From positions 1 through 64,000 of the forward strand of contig JAIBAG010000014.1 of NCBI GenBank assembly GCA_019695305.1: a DNA stretch of 64,000 bases, written 5' to 3'. Made by a program: the position numbers and the translations under genes. The notes beneath the pieces are model-generated. The model had not been told where the DNA came from. It saw only the letters and a program-made list of their open reading frames with translations, and ran no database searches. Shown here piece by piece: positions 53,379 through 62,509 of the stretch. Each line of letters begins with the position of its first letter. The first letter of the stretch is position 1. The stretch comes from a bacterium (GTDB lineage Bacteria; UBA10199; JAIBAG01).

Positions 53379-54202
53379 TTCGCCCCAATTTCAATAATTT
53401 TAAAACTTCCCCAATTTTTAAGATAATTCCAGTGCGAGCCAATGCCATCTGGAATTTTACTCGTATTAAACTTGGTTTCTATAATAAGGGGGTTAGAGGG
53501 AATAGCGAGTATGGTTAGTTCTATAAAACTATTACCCACTACCATAACAGGAATGGTTTCTTTATTTCCATTTAATAAAATGTCGGTTTCTTTTTGAGAT
53601 TGCAGTGCAAAAGTAGTGGCTTGTGTTAAAAAGGAACTAAGGTCGCGAATTTGTTTTTTAGGGGCCGCTGCCGGTGGGGGTGAAGAGCCAATACCTGTCA
53701 TGTTGCGCAGGCTTTGTAGTGTAATATCAATTTCAGAATTGCTCTCTAATAACGCTAAATCTGAAAAGAAAATACCGGCGTCAAAAGCAACGGTTTTTTT
53801 ATTTTTAAGCGTGGCTAATAAGTTTTGAGGAAACCACATTAGGCTGTTACGTTCTAAAGTTTTATTGCCCGGGCTCCATAAGATAGGCAAAAAACACGAG
53901 TCGGCATCGGCAATGGTGTCGGTATGAAAAAAACCTTTAACAGTTTTTACTTTGTAAGCAGGCCATGGCTCGTTTCCTGTTTTTTCACGAGAGAGTGATT
54001 GCCACAACACATCAATGCCGCTGGCTGTGTTTTTAACAACAGCGCGTTTGGTACTGCCACCCCGTTCGTTTTGGATAGTGTTTTCAAGCGTTAGGCTTAA
54101 GGCGTCGGGATCGCGCAAAAAATCGGGATAAGCAAAGGAAAAAGAAACGGGGATAAGCATTAAACTTACCCCCGTTACGATGATGGAAATAAAGCGTTTC
54201 AC
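53372..54202 (-). CDS. Exported protein, 276 aa, outer-membrane sorting-type
   Basis: A signal peptide (MKRFISIIVTGVSLMLIPVSFSFA) is followed by a domain with YKVKTVKGFFHTDT, LMWFPQNLL and a C-terminal beta-rich part. It somewhat recalls LolA/periplasmic lipoprotein-carrier-like exported proteins, but the family is not certain. The gene lies 6 bp after the 54209 gene. The last codons (..AKE stop) are made by the end of the MITE-like element. Confidence 0.6.
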   Translation of the reverse strand: MKRFISIIVTGVSLMLIPVSFSFAYPDFLRDPDALSLTLENTIQNERGGSTKRAVVKNTASGIDVLWQSLSREKTGNEPWPAYKVKTVKGFFHTDTIADADSCFLPILWSPGNKTLERNSLMWFPQNLLATLKNKKTVAFDAGIFFSDLALLESNSEIDITLQSLRNMTGIGSSPPPAAAPKKQIRDLSSFLTQATTFALQSQKETDILLNGNKETIPVMVVGNSFIELTILAIPSNPLIIETKFNTSKIPDGIGSHWNYLKNWGSFKIIEIGAKE

Positions 54203-54208
54203 TCTTTC

Positions 54209-54637
54209 TTAATCAACCCATAATTTGATTTTGGGTCCCATCGAAGAATCATAGGGGGTGTACCAATACCAGTAGCTATACTCATGCTTAATGGTATCGC
54301 GCACTTTCCACGAGCATTCCTGGCTTTTGGCCATGCTGTGGAAATTAACTTCACGGTTTAAAAGTTCTTTTAAAGGGGTTCTGTTGTCGTTTACCTTTTT
54401 ACCAATGGCGTTTAAGTCGCAGCCGGTTACCGTTCCGTTGGCATTACAGGTGCAGTTTTGAGAAGCTAGATATTTGTTCAAATCTTTTACTACAGCATCT
54501 TTAGCCACCGTACCTACCACCTCTTTGGTAATGGCTTCGGTTTGAGTGCCGGTTACGTTGGGAATGCCAAAGCTGTGCGCTTTAAAGGCTACTAAAGAAA
54601 CGATAGCGCAAAACACAAGTGCAGATATTTTTTTCAT
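54209..54637 (-). CDS. Exported protein, 142 aa, unknown
   Basis: A signal peptide (MKKISALVFCAIVSLVAFKAHS) and a mature part with three Cys (ASQNCTCN, TGCDLN, QECSWK). The sequence NGTVTGCDLNAIGKKV and the aromatic EYSYWYWYTPYDS give no family match. GGAG precedes the start; the 53372 gene follows in the same operon. Confidence 0.65.
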   Translation of the reverse strand: MKKISALVFCAIVSLVAFKAHSFGIPNVTGTQTEAITKEVVGTVAKDAVVKDLNKYLASQNCTCNANGTVTGCDLNAIGKKVNDNRTPLKELLNREVNFHSMAKSQECSWKVRDTIKHEYSYWYWYTPYDSSMGPKIKLWVD

Positions 54638-54697
54638 GGAGTCTCCTTATAGTTAAGTTCCCCGGAAATGGGGAGGGAGAAGCGTAGCATATGTTTT

Positions 54698-55444
54698 TTA
54701 CATGTCCATAATTTTAAACACTTCATCCATCATGCTTTTTCTCTTGGATTCGTTAATGTAAGTGCGCGCTTCTTTATTGTCGCCATCGAAAGTTAGTATT
54801 TTTTCGTAATGTTTGGTAGCCATGTCTTTGTTATCAGCTTTTTTGTAAAGACGGGCTAATTGCAGGTGAAAATTAACAAATTCCTCGGCGGTGTAATCGG
54901 TAGGTTGGATTTTTTCGAGTTTTTCCAAAAAGTTTTCGGCTTTTACCGTATCTTCGGAACTTAAATTATTTTGAATGAGTAATTTTAAAATAGGAGAAGT
55001 AGGTTTGGTTTTAGCCGCTTCTTCCAAAAAGGGCATAGCTTTTACAACATTACCCGATAAATACAGGGCTCTACCGTAGTATTCGGGAAAATCGGCATAA
55101 TAAGAGGTTTCTTTTCCCCATTTGGCAAAATTATCAAAAGCCATTTGGTAATATTGCAAAGCTACCGGGTAATTACCCTGCGATTCAAAACCAATACCCA
55201 TTTTCATAAGCACAAGAGGAGAGGTGCAGCCCAGTAAAACTGATTTACGTAAAAATTCTAATCCCGTTTGCACATCCTGACGGTCAAAGGCATCAAAACC
55301 CTCTTTTACAAAAGGATCCCATTTGGGATTAGTGAAGGGTGAGCTGGTATGCAGTTTATAATCTTGGCCCGCTACCGTGGTAAATTGTTCTTGGGCATAA
55401 ACAGCACTTGATAGAGTAAGTAGCAGGGCTAAGAGCTTTAACAT
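54698..55444 (-). CDS. Exported TPR-repeat protein, 248 aa
   Basis: A signal peptide (MLKLLALLLTLSSAVYA) and several tetratricopeptide helices (LEFLRKSVLLGCTSPLVLMKMG, GNYPVALQYYQMAFDN, NKDMATKHYEKILTFDGDNKEA). Periplasmic protein-protein scaffold; the partner is unknown. The next gene in the same direction starts 60 bp downstream. Confidence 0.75.
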   Translation of the reverse strand: MLKLLALLLTLSSAVYAQEQFTTVAGQDYKLHTSSPFTNPKWDPFVKEGFDAFDRQDVQTGLEFLRKSVLLGCTSPLVLMKMGIGFESQGNYPVALQYYQMAFDNFAKWGKETSYYADFPEYYGRALYLSGNVVKAMPFLEEAAKTKPTSPILKLLIQNNLSSEDTVKAENFLEKLEKIQPTDYTAEEFVNFHLQLARLYKKADNKDMATKHYEKILTFDGDNKEARTYINESKRKSMMDEVFKIMDM

Positions 55445-55574
55445 AAGGTTTACTATAGTATATCTAAGTCTTTAGATCATTTAATTTTTTGTAACGATTT
55501 TCCCCTCTCCCTAAAGGGGAGAGGGAATGAAGAAAAGAAATTGACTTAGTGGTGCAATGCGTTAAATCTCATTC

Positions 55575-56039
55575 ATGAACTGGAAACAAACTTTGGCCAT
55601 TCGTGCCTTTTCTCTTAAAAATTTGCCTCTTTTATTTCTCATTCGTCCTCAAATTATTGAGATGAATGAAAAACGTTGTGAAGCGGTGATCCCTCTCAAT
55701 TATTTAACCCGCAATCACGTTAAAAGCATGTATTTTGGAGTATTGGCCATGGGGGCCGATTTGGCCGGGGGGCTTTCGATGGTGGATGCCATTGAAAAAA
55801 CGGGGAACAAAGTAGGATTTATTTTTAAAGATTTTACCGCTAACTTTATTAAGCGTGCCATGAGTGATGTGCATTTTATTTGTGAAGAAGGGGAAATTGC
55901 AACCAAAGCGGTAAAGGAAACGTTAAAAACCAAAAAGCGTGTAAATGCTACGGTTAACATGTATGCCACGACACCTAAAGTAAGCGGTGATGAGCATGTG
56001 GCAGAGTTCACGCTTACGCTTTCGGTAAAAGCAAAATAG
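55575..56039 (+). CDS. DUF4442 hotdog-fold protein (thioesterase-like)
   Basis: A 154-aa soluble protein with the hotdog pattern LTRNHVKSMYFGVLAMGADLAGGL, which is close to the PaaI/DUF4442 thioesterase active-site helix. TGNKVGFIFKDFTANFIKRA and the beta-strand TTPKVSGDEHVAEFTLTLSV follow. A TTGACT..TTAAAT promoter lies just upstream. Acyl-CoA thioesterase activity is inferred. Confidence 0.75.
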   Translation: MNWKQTLAIRAFSLKNLPLLFLIRPQIIEMNEKRCEAVIPLNYLTRNHVKSMYFGVLAMGADLAGGLSMVDAIEKTGNKVGFIFKDFTANFIKRAMSDVHFICEEGEIATKAVKETLKTKKRVNATVNMYATTPKVSGDEHVAEFTLTLSVKAK

Positions 56040-56072
56040 CGAGATTGCGGGTTAGGCCCGTGATGACGAGCT

Positions 56073-56618
56073 CTATTCTTTTTCTAATCTCTTAATTACT
56101 TCTAACGATTCTTCCACATGCTTTTCGGCCTGGAATTGCGAGTTAAACACGTGACGTACAATTCCTTTTTTATCTACAATATAAGTTACACGTCCGGGAA
56201 GTAAGCCCATTGTTTTAGGAACGCCCATAAGCTTACGCACTTTACCGCCACTATCGGCTAGCAAAATAAATGGGAGGTGATGAGTGGCTGCAAATTTTTT
56301 GTGCGATGCTTCATCGTCGGAACTAATGCCAATCACTTCGGCACCGGCGCGTTTAAAATCGTCGTAGCTGTCGCGAAAAGTGCAGGCTTCTTTGGTGCAA
56401 CCGGGGGTGTCGTCTTTGGGATAAAAATAAATAACCAAAACTTTTTTCCCAATTAAATTTTTTATATCAACACTTTTTCCGTTTTGATCAGACAAACTGA
56501 ACTCGGGTAATTTATCGCCTTCTTTCACGCGTACCGTCCTTTCCTCATTACTTCTTCCGAGCGATGAGAACGCCATCACGCAGAGGAATGAGAGTAGTAT
56601 CAAAATTTTTGTCTTCAT
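56073..56618 (-). CDS. bcp: Peroxiredoxin of the BCP family, exported
   Basis: A 181-aa thiol peroxidase. FYPKDDTPGCTKEACTFRD has the peroxidatic Cys and a resolving Cys five residues later, as in BCP. An N-terminal signal peptide (MKTKILILLSFLCVMAFSSLG) is unusual for BCP and predicts a periplasmic enzyme. The start is ATG 56618; a longer frame to 56726 lies within the methyltransferase gene. It overlaps the upstream methyltransferase gene by 71 bp, so the two are tightly linked. Confidence 0.85.
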   Translation of the reverse strand: MKTKILILLSFLCVMAFSSLGRSNEERTVRVKEGDKLPEFSLSDQNGKSVDIKNLIGKKVLVIYFYPKDDTPGCTKEACTFRDSYDDFKRAGAEVIGISSDDEASHKKFAATHHLPFILLADSGGKVRKLMGVPKTMGLLPGRVTYIVDKKGIVRHVFNSQFQAEKHVEESLEVIKRLEKE

Positions 56619-57186
56619 AAATAATCTTATTGTGTTCACTAATGGCTTTAGTGGATGGCCTGTTATCGCTAACAGGGGCATACACAGCACCACTCCAGAG
56701 TGTATTATCGCAAATATAAAGTCCACCGGATTTTAAGCGCTCTTTGGCGGCTTGCCAAGCCGCCGGATAGCCTTCTTTGTCGATATCATCATAAATAATA
56801 TCAAAGTTACCAGGAGTATTGTTAAGGCTGGTTACGGCATCGCCGGTTAAAAATGTAATCTGATCCCACACGTTTGCACGGGTTAAATAAGTTTCAGCTT
56901 TTGTTTTATTATTAGCACTGCCATCGGTGCACCATACTTTGCCCTCTTTACCCATAGCTTTGGCAAACCAGTAAGCCGAGTACCCATAACCGCTGCCTAA
57001 TTCAAAAACAGTTTTGGCGCCTGCTATTTTAGTGAGGGTATAAATCATGGCGCCTACAGCGCGATCGATAATAGGAAATTTATTGGCGCGGCCGTATTGT
57101 TCCATTTCGATCAGAACAGCGTCATCATATTTAGCTGCCAGTGAGAAAAGGTATTTTGTGAGCTCCGGTGAATTAATGTTATGCAT
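56548..57186 (-). CDS. O-methyltransferase (caffeoyl-CoA OMT-like)
   Basis: A 212-aa SAM-dependent methyltransferase of the COMT/TrmR-like family: TVFELGSGYGYSAYWFAKAM (motif I), FDIIYDDIDKEGYPAAW (motif IV, metal-binding Asp pair) and GGLYICDNTLWSG. The substrate (small catechol or wobble-uridine tRNA) is not resolved. It lies upstream of bcp with a 71-bp overlap. Confidence 0.85.
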   Translation of the reverse strand: MHNINSPELTKYLFSLAAKYDDAVLIEMEQYGRANKFPIIDRAVGAMIYTLTKIAGAKTVFELGSGYGYSAYWFAKAMGKEGKVWCTDGSANNKTKAETYLTRANVWDQITFLTGDAVTSLNNTPGNFDIIYDDIDKEGYPAAWQAAKERLKSGGLYICDNTLWSGAVYAPVSDNRPSTKAISEHNKIIYEDKNFDTTLIPLRDGVLIARKK

Positions 57187-57274
57187 ACCGTTATTTGGGA
57201 TAAATAACAGGGAGAGTCAAATATAAAACTCTTGTTTACAGATCATTTTAAACCGTTAAAATAAGGTATTGGTC

Positions 57275-57478
57275 ATGAAAAAAATTACCGTCCATAAATT
57301 TACTTCATTCAAAAAAGCCCAGCAGTCGGATTATTGTGAACGTTTAAAAATGTCGCCACAGGAGCGTGTTGACCAAATGCAGTATTTGAGACTTCTTTTT
57401 AAGAAGATCAGGCATGACAAAAAAACAAAACACAGAAAAAGATTTCGAGGAACTTTTAAGCTTATTTGGCAAACATAA
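57275..57478 (+). CDS. Small partner of nucleotidyltransferase, 67 aa
   Basis: A basic protein starting MKKITVHKFTSF at ATG 57275, with LKMSPQERVDQMQYLR. Small proteins with the same MSPEERLE-type helix commonly precede nucleotidyltransferase-fold genes. It overlaps the next gene by 65 bp, as toxin-antitoxin and tRNA-modifying pairs often do. Confidence 0.6.
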   Translation: MKKITVHKFTSFKKAQQSDYCERLKMSPQERVDQMQYLRLLFKKIRHDKKTKHRKRFRGTFKLIWQT

Positions 57479-57887
57479 TGTGACTTATTGTATTGTGGGT
57501 GCCTTTGCCGTGGCTTTTCATGCTATTCCCCGTTACACAAAAGATATTGATCTATTTGTTGAGGCTAGTACTCAAAACGGTGATCGTATCATTAAGGCTC
57601 TTAAAGAGTTTGGTTTTACACCTAAAAATTTATCGGCAAACGATTTTGCTACTCCCGGATTGATTCTGCAGATGGGGTATGAACCGGTCAGGATTGATCT
57701 GTTGACCAAAATTGATGGGTGTACTTTTCCCACTGTTTGGAAAAATAGAAAAAAAGGCAAGTACGGAAAAGTACCTGTCCATTTTATTGGGCTTGCCGAT
57801 TTGATAAAAAACAAGAAAGCTTCCGGAAGAATGCAAGATAAAGCGGATCTGGAGTTACTGCAAAAAAAAACTCGTAAAAAGAAATAA
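57414..57887 (+). CDS. Nucleotidyltransferase-fold protein (MNT/AbiEii-like)
   Basis: A 157-aa protein with a polymerase-beta-type NTase core: YCIVGAFAVAFHAIPRYTKDIDLFVE (the G..A..H pattern followed by D-x-D metal ligands) and VRIDLLTKIDG (third Asp). Such NTases act as toxins or antitoxins. Fitting with the overlapping 67-aa gene, a toxin-antitoxin or defence role is likely but not proven. Confidence 0.7.
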   Translation: MTKKQNTEKDFEELLSLFGKHNVTYCIVGAFAVAFHAIPRYTKDIDLFVEASTQNGDRIIKALKEFGFTPKNLSANDFATPGLILQMGYEPVRIDLLTKIDGCTFPTVWKNRKKGKYGKVPVHFIGLADLIKNKKASGRMQDKADLELLQKKTRKKK

Positions 57888-57975
57888 AACTTTAGCAATG
57901 ATGTGGCTGTTGTGGCCCTAGAAGTATCCAAAAAATATTATGAAGTGATAACCATCATGGTTAACTTTGAGGTTT

Positions 57976-58302
57976 ATGAAACCTATTAAAATAATTCACG
58001 ACTCCGAAACTGATTATGTTTCCATCGATTTTAAAGACACAGTGGAAGCTAAGTCGTATTTTACAAATGGCATTATTGTGCGGGAAGATAAAAAAGGTCA
58101 AGTGATTGGTATTGATATTACTGATTCTTCCAATTTTTTTTCCGGGAAAGACACCATCGATTTTAAACAGGCCTGCAAGCTGTTGGGCTTATCGGCCAGT
58201 ACACTTCGCCGTCGTATCAAAAAGGGTGGTATCCAGTACACCAAACCCAACGGCAAAGATTATCGTTTTAAAAAATCCGATCTTTTGGGATTATCCTCAT
58301 AA
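57976..58302 (+). CDS. DUF2283 and helix-turn-helix fusion, 108 aa
   Basis: The N-terminal half (KIIHDSETDYVSIDFKD..GIIVREDKKGQVIGIDI) is DUF2283, a small beta-domain of unknown function. The C-terminal half (IDFKQACKLLGLSASTLRRRIKKGGIQYTKPNGKDYRFKKSDL) is an excisionase/MerR-type helix-turn-helix that binds DNA. The start chosen is ATG 57976. Probably a small regulator, perhaps linked to the NTase pair before it. Confidence 0.75.
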   Translation: MKPIKIIHDSETDYVSIDFKDTVEAKSYFTNGIIVREDKKGQVIGIDITDSSNFFSGKDTIDFKQACKLLGLSASTLRRRIKKGGIQYTKPNGKDYRFKKSDLLGLSS

Positions 58303-58336
58303 TAATCCACTCTTAAGCAACACACTCAAAAGAACA

Positions 58337-58370
58337 ATAAAAAAGCCCCCGCCTGAGGCGGGGGCTTTTT
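58337..58370. terminator. Bidirectional terminator
   Basis: AAAAAGCCCCCGCC-TGA-GGCGGGGGCTTTTT: a 14-bp stem (nine GC pairs) with A and T runs on the two sides. It serves the hppA gene (minus) and the 57976 gene (plus). Confidence 0.9.
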
Positions 58371-58391
58371 AGTGGTTACTTTAAGAAAGTA

Positions 58392-60776
58392 TTACGCCTT
58401 CTTGTCGATGCGCATTCCGTAGAACGAGCGGTAAACGAAGAAGAGCGAGATGGCAAAGAATACAGCGGCAAGCTTAACGCTCATACCGGCAGGTAATTCG
58501 ATGGCCAATTCAACGGCTAATAAACCGAAGAGAGTTGTGAACTTGATCACGGGGTTTAAGGCCACCGAGGATGTATCCTTGAAAGGATCGCCTACGGTAT
58601 CGCCCACTACAGTTGCAGCGTGTAAGGGTGTACCTTTTTCTTTCAGGTCCACTTCCACTAATTTTTTAGCATTATCCCAAGCACCACCGGCGTTAGCCAT
58701 GAAGATAGCTTGATATAAACCAAAAGCAGCAATGGAAATTAAGTATCCAATGAAGAAGAAGGGTTCGAAACAGGCAAAAGCCAAGGTGCTAAAGAAAATG
58801 GTGAGGAAGATGTTGAACATACCTTTTTGGGCATATTGTGTACAAATTTCCACAACCTTTTTACTGTCGCTTACAGAGGCTTTAGTAGCGCCATCAAGTT
58901 TAATGTTAGCCTTGATGAATTCCACAGCGCGGTAAGCGCCGGTGGATACGGCCTGCATGGAAGCACCGGTGAACCAGTAAATGATAGCTCCACCAGTGAT
59001 TAAGCCCAACAAGAAGGGCGCATGGAGGAGCGTTAATTTATCGAGGTTTTCGGTAAGACCTTTGGTTAAGAGCACGATGATGGAAAAGATCATGGTGGTA
59101 GAACCTACTACCGCGGTACCGATAAGCACGGGTTTAGCCGTTGCTTTAAAGGTGTTACCGGCGCCGTCGTTGGCTTCCAGATAATGTTTTCCTTTTTCAA
59201 ACTGAGGTTCAAAGCCGAAGTCTTTTTTCACTTCGTCTTTAATTCCTTTAATTTGTTCGATAACAGACAGTTCAAAAACCGACTGAGCGTTATCGGTAAC
59301 AGGGCCGTAAGAGTCAACCGCGATGGTTACAGGGCCCATACCTAAGAAACCGAAAGCAACTAAGCCGAAGGCGAACACGCCGGGAGCCATCATCAGTTCG
59401 GGAGCAAAGCTACCGGTGAGCCAGTAAGCGCTGCCCATTAAAATAACAAACACGATCCCCATCCAGTAAGCGCTGAAGTTACCAGCAACCAAACCGGAGA
59501 TGATATTTAAGGAAGCGCCGCCTTCTCTGGAGGAGGTCACTACTTCTTTAACGTGCGAAGAGCTTGTAGAGGTGAAAATCTTGATCATTTCAGGAATGAT
59601 CGCACCGGCTAAGGTACCGCAGGTAATGATGGTTGAGAGTTTCCACCATAAAGTTGTGTCACCGTTCAAGTCGGGGATTAAGAAATACGATACGCCGTAG
59701 GTAAACGCGATAGAAACGAACGAGGTTAACCATACGAGTACGGTTAAGGGATGTTCGAAATCCATTTGATCAACGTTGGCATATTTAGCTTTTTGAACAG
59801 CGGCGTTGAGTTCATACGAGATGAAGCTAGCAGCTACCATCACGAGACGCATGATGAAGATCCATACTAACAACTGAATTTGTACAGTAGGATTGGGAAC
59901 AGCTAAAAGAATAAACGTAATGAGCGCTACGCCAGTTACACCGTAGGTTTCAAAACCGTCAGCAGAAGGACCAACCGAGTCACCGGCGTTGTCGCCAGTA
60001 CAGTCGGCAATAACGCCGGGGTTACGGGCGTCATCTTCTTTAATGTTAAAGACGATTTTCATCAAATCGGAACCGATGTCGGCGATCTTGGTAAAGATAC
60101 CGCCGGCAATACGCAGGGCCGAAGCACCTAACGATTCACCTACGGCAAAACCGATGAAGCAAGATCCAGCCATGTCAGCAGGAACAAAGAGGAGGATTAA
60201 GAGCATCAGCAATAATTCCACACTGATCAGCACCATACCGATGGACATACCGGCTTTTAAAGGGATGTCGTAAGTAGGGAAGGGTTTACCTTTAAGGCTT
60301 GCGAAAGCGGTACGGGAGTTAGCAAAAGTGTTCACGCGGATACCAAACCAAGCCACAGCGTAGCTGCCAGCAATACCGATTAAGCTAAACACTATAATGA
60401 TGGCCACGCGGCTTGCTTCCATGTGTTGGAGTACACCGAAGTACACCACCATGATGGCACCGATAAACACTTCTAAAATGAGAATGAATTTACCTTGAGT
60501 AAAAAGATAAGTTTTACAGGTTTCATAAATCAGCTCCGAAATTTCGAGCATGGATGCATGAACCGGCATGTTTTTAAGTTTGGAATATTGCATGATACCA
60601 AACAATAAACCGAGCACGCAGATAGCAATGCCGTAGGTTAAGAGTTGGTGTCCGGTATGTGCCCCTAAAAAGGTCACATCATTTAAATTGGGAAGCACGA
60701 TATCGGCTTCGCTAGCAAATGCCGATACGGATGTAAGGGCTAGTGCTAGAAAGGTTACAAATTTAATCATTCTCAT
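58392..60776 (-). CDS. hppA: Membrane-bound proton-translocating pyrophosphatase
   Basis: A 794-aa integral protein with about 15 membrane helices. It couples pyrophosphate hydrolysis to ion pumping across the inner membrane. Conserved sites: IADIGSDLMKIVFNIKEDDARNPGVIADCTGDNAGDSVG (the pyrophosphate/Mg pocket) and VVGDTVGDPFKDTSSVALNP near the end. The start is ATG 60776, with GGAGAA upstream; codons further up are not conserved. A short signal-like N-terminus precedes the first helix. Na- or K-dependence is not decided here. Confidence 0.93.
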   Translation of the reverse strand: MRMIKFVTFLALALTSVSAFASEADIVLPNLNDVTFLGAHTGHQLLTYGIAICVLGLLFGIMQYSKLKNMPVHASMLEISELIYETCKTYLFTQGKFILILEVFIGAIMVVYFGVLQHMEASRVAIIIVFSLIGIAGSYAVAWFGIRVNTFANSRTAFASLKGKPFPTYDIPLKAGMSIGMVLISVELLLMLLILLFVPADMAGSCFIGFAVGESLGASALRIAGGIFTKIADIGSDLMKIVFNIKEDDARNPGVIADCTGDNAGDSVGPSADGFETYGVTGVALITFILLAVPNPTVQIQLLVWIFIMRLVMVAASFISYELNAAVQKAKYANVDQMDFEHPLTVLVWLTSFVSIAFTYGVSYFLIPDLNGDTTLWWKLSTIITCGTLAGAIIPEMIKIFTSTSSSHVKEVVTSSREGGASLNIISGLVAGNFSAYWMGIVFVILMGSAYWLTGSFAPELMMAPGVFAFGLVAFGFLGMGPVTIAVDSYGPVTDNAQSVFELSVIEQIKGIKDEVKKDFGFEPQFEKGKHYLEANDGAGNTFKATAKPVLIGTAVVGSTTMIFSIIVLLTKGLTENLDKLTLLHAPFLLGLITGGAIIYWFTGASMQAVSTGAYRAVEFIKANIKLDGATKASVSDSKKVVEICTQYAQKGMFNIFLTIFFSTLAFACFEPFFFIGYLISIAAFGLYQAIFMANAGGAWDNAKKLVEVDLKEKGTPLHAATVVGDTVGDPFKDTSSVALNPVIKFTTLFGLLAVELAIELPAGMSVKLAAVFFAISLFFVYRSFYGMRIDKKA

Positions 60777-60973
60777 TTGGTTGTTCTCCGTTGTTAAAGA
60801 AGTTAAGGTTTTGCCTTGTGGGCAAGCTAGAGGGGAACCCACTGGGGACCCCAAAAGTGCGCTTCGTTTACACAAAGGGGCATTTTTTGTCAAAGAATAA
60901 AGGGGGCTTCAAAAAAGATAAAAATGTTAAAAAAACCCTGGAAATTATTGCTAAAATCAAATACTTGGAAAAA

Positions 60974-62176
60974 ATGCCGAAAAAACGCGACCTCTTAACC
61001 ATTCTTCTTGTTGCTGGGCTTAGTGCTCAGTGGATTTACCTTCATAACGTGGTGGGGCATCTGCCTAGCCCCTACAATGCCATTGCTCCGGGACTAGCCA
61101 TCTTTGGTGCGGCTTTTATGTTGTCGTGGGGGGCGGAATTGGCTCAATTTTATATCCCTCAGTCGCTGGCTTTAGCCTTTTTAGCCCTGGTGGCGGTTCT
61201 TCCCGAATATGCCGTGGATATGTACTTTGCCTGGGAAGCCGGGAAAGACCCTCAATATATCCATTTTGCTACTGCTAATATGACGGGCGCTAATCGACTG
61301 TTGATTGGTGTGGGTTGGGCTGTTGTAGTTTTTGCCTATTTCTTTAAAACAAAAAAAGGCGAAGTGAAGCTTGAAAAAGGAAATCGTGTTGAGCTGATGT
61401 TTCTGTTTTTGGCTACTCTTTACTCGTTTGTCATTCCTCTTAAAAAATCACTCAGCTGGATGGATGCAGCCGTTTACATCCTTCTTTTTGCAGGCTACAT
61501 GTTTCAGGCTACGCGTGCTCATCACGAAGAACCTGAAATTGAAGGGCCTATCGAGTTTATTGCTCCCTGGAAGGGACTTCCTAAAATATTGGCCACGCTC
61601 TTCTTTTTTGGACTTTCGGGTTATACTATTTTTATTGCCGCCGAACCTTTTGCCGAGGGTATTTTGGAAGTGGGTCGTAAAACCGGTATTGAAGAATTCA
61701 TTTTAGTACAATGGCTGGCACCTCTGGCCAGTGAATCTCCCGAATTTATTGTAGCCATTCTATTTGCTCTGCGTGCCAAAGCAGCCAATAGTATGCAGAC
61801 GCTTGTGTCGTCCAAGGTTAATCAGTGGACACTTTTAATTGGGATGTTGCCGCTTGTTTACAGTTTGTCGGCCGGTCATTTAGAGCCCATGCATATGGAT
61901 GAGCGTCAGGCCGAAGAAATTTTTCTGACGGCTGCGCAATCACTTTTGGCTTTAGTGATGATTATGAACTTGCGTTTCTCTATTACTGAAGCACTTATTC
62001 TGTTTGTGTTATTTATTACGCAGATGTTTTTTACATCTACCGAAGCGCGCAACATTTACGCGTTTATCTATGTGTTATTAGCAGTTGGCTGGTTTGCCGT
62101 AGTAAAAGATAATCGTGCCGGATTTTTTGCTATGCTTAAAGATGGTTTTGGTGATCCTAAGAAGATTGGCGACTAA
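60974..62176 (+). CDS. Sodium/calcium exchanger-family (CaCA) membrane protein
   Basis: A 400-aa protein with about eleven hydrophobic segments. Two alpha-repeats are visible: VLPEYAVDMYFAWEAG..FATANMTGANRLLIG, and APLASESPEFIVAILFALRAKAAN, with Glu in PE(Y/F) as expected for cation binding. CaCA proteins exchange Ca2+ or other cations for Na+ or H+. The start is ATG 60974; an upstream frame lies in hppA's leader. It is divergent from hppA. Confidence 0.8.
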   Translation: MPKKRDLLTILLVAGLSAQWIYLHNVVGHLPSPYNAIAPGLAIFGAAFMLSWGAELAQFYIPQSLALAFLALVAVLPEYAVDMYFAWEAGKDPQYIHFATANMTGANRLLIGVGWAVVVFAYFFKTKKGEVKLEKGNRVELMFLFLATLYSFVIPLKKSLSWMDAAVYILLFAGYMFQATRAHHEEPEIEGPIEFIAPWKGLPKILATLFFFGLSGYTIFIAAEPFAEGILEVGRKTGIEEFILVQWLAPLASESPEFIVAILFALRAKAANSMQTLVSSKVNQWTLLIGMLPLVYSLSAGHLEPMHMDERQAEEIFLTAAQSLLALVMIMNLRFSITEALILFVLFITQMFFTSTEARNIYAFIYVLLAVGWFAVVKDNRAGFFAMLKDGFGDPKKIGD

Positions 62177-62507
62177 ATAAGTAACGGAGTGTGAGTAAAC
62201 TAAAGCCAACCACAAATAACTGGTGCAATCCCAGAGGCAAAAACTCCATGTCGTGGGCCAGCCCCGTAAGCCAAGCCATAAGGCCTGTAGCTAGCAGAGC
62301 GTATAGTGAATAAACCTCTTGTTTGGTTGCAACACTTCTTTTTATAAAATTTACAATAAAAAAAGCGATGAGAGGAAAACTCAGCATGCCCCATCGGGTA
62401 TGAAAGCTGGTAATCAGGGAATCTTCGTTAACACGGTGATAAAGTCCTAAAAAGCTCGTGATGATAAGCCAGATAAAGAGTATAGTTTTAACAAGTTTTG
62501 AGGACAT
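62157..62507 (-). CDS. Small membrane protein, 116 aa
   Basis: Three to four predicted membrane helices (TILFIWLIITSFLGLYH, MLSFPLIAFFIVNF, YALLATGLMAWLTGL, LFVVGFSLLTLRYLF). No family recognised. Its end overlaps the end of the CaCA gene by 20 bp, and its start lies 2 bp from the divergent VanX-like gene. Confidence 0.65.
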   Translation of the reverse strand: MSSKLVKTILFIWLIITSFLGLYHRVNEDSLITSFHTRWGMLSFPLIAFFIVNFIKRSVATKQEVYSLYALLATGLMAWLTGLAHDMEFLPLGLHQLFVVGFSLLTLRYLFSRQSS

Positions 62508-62509
62508 AG

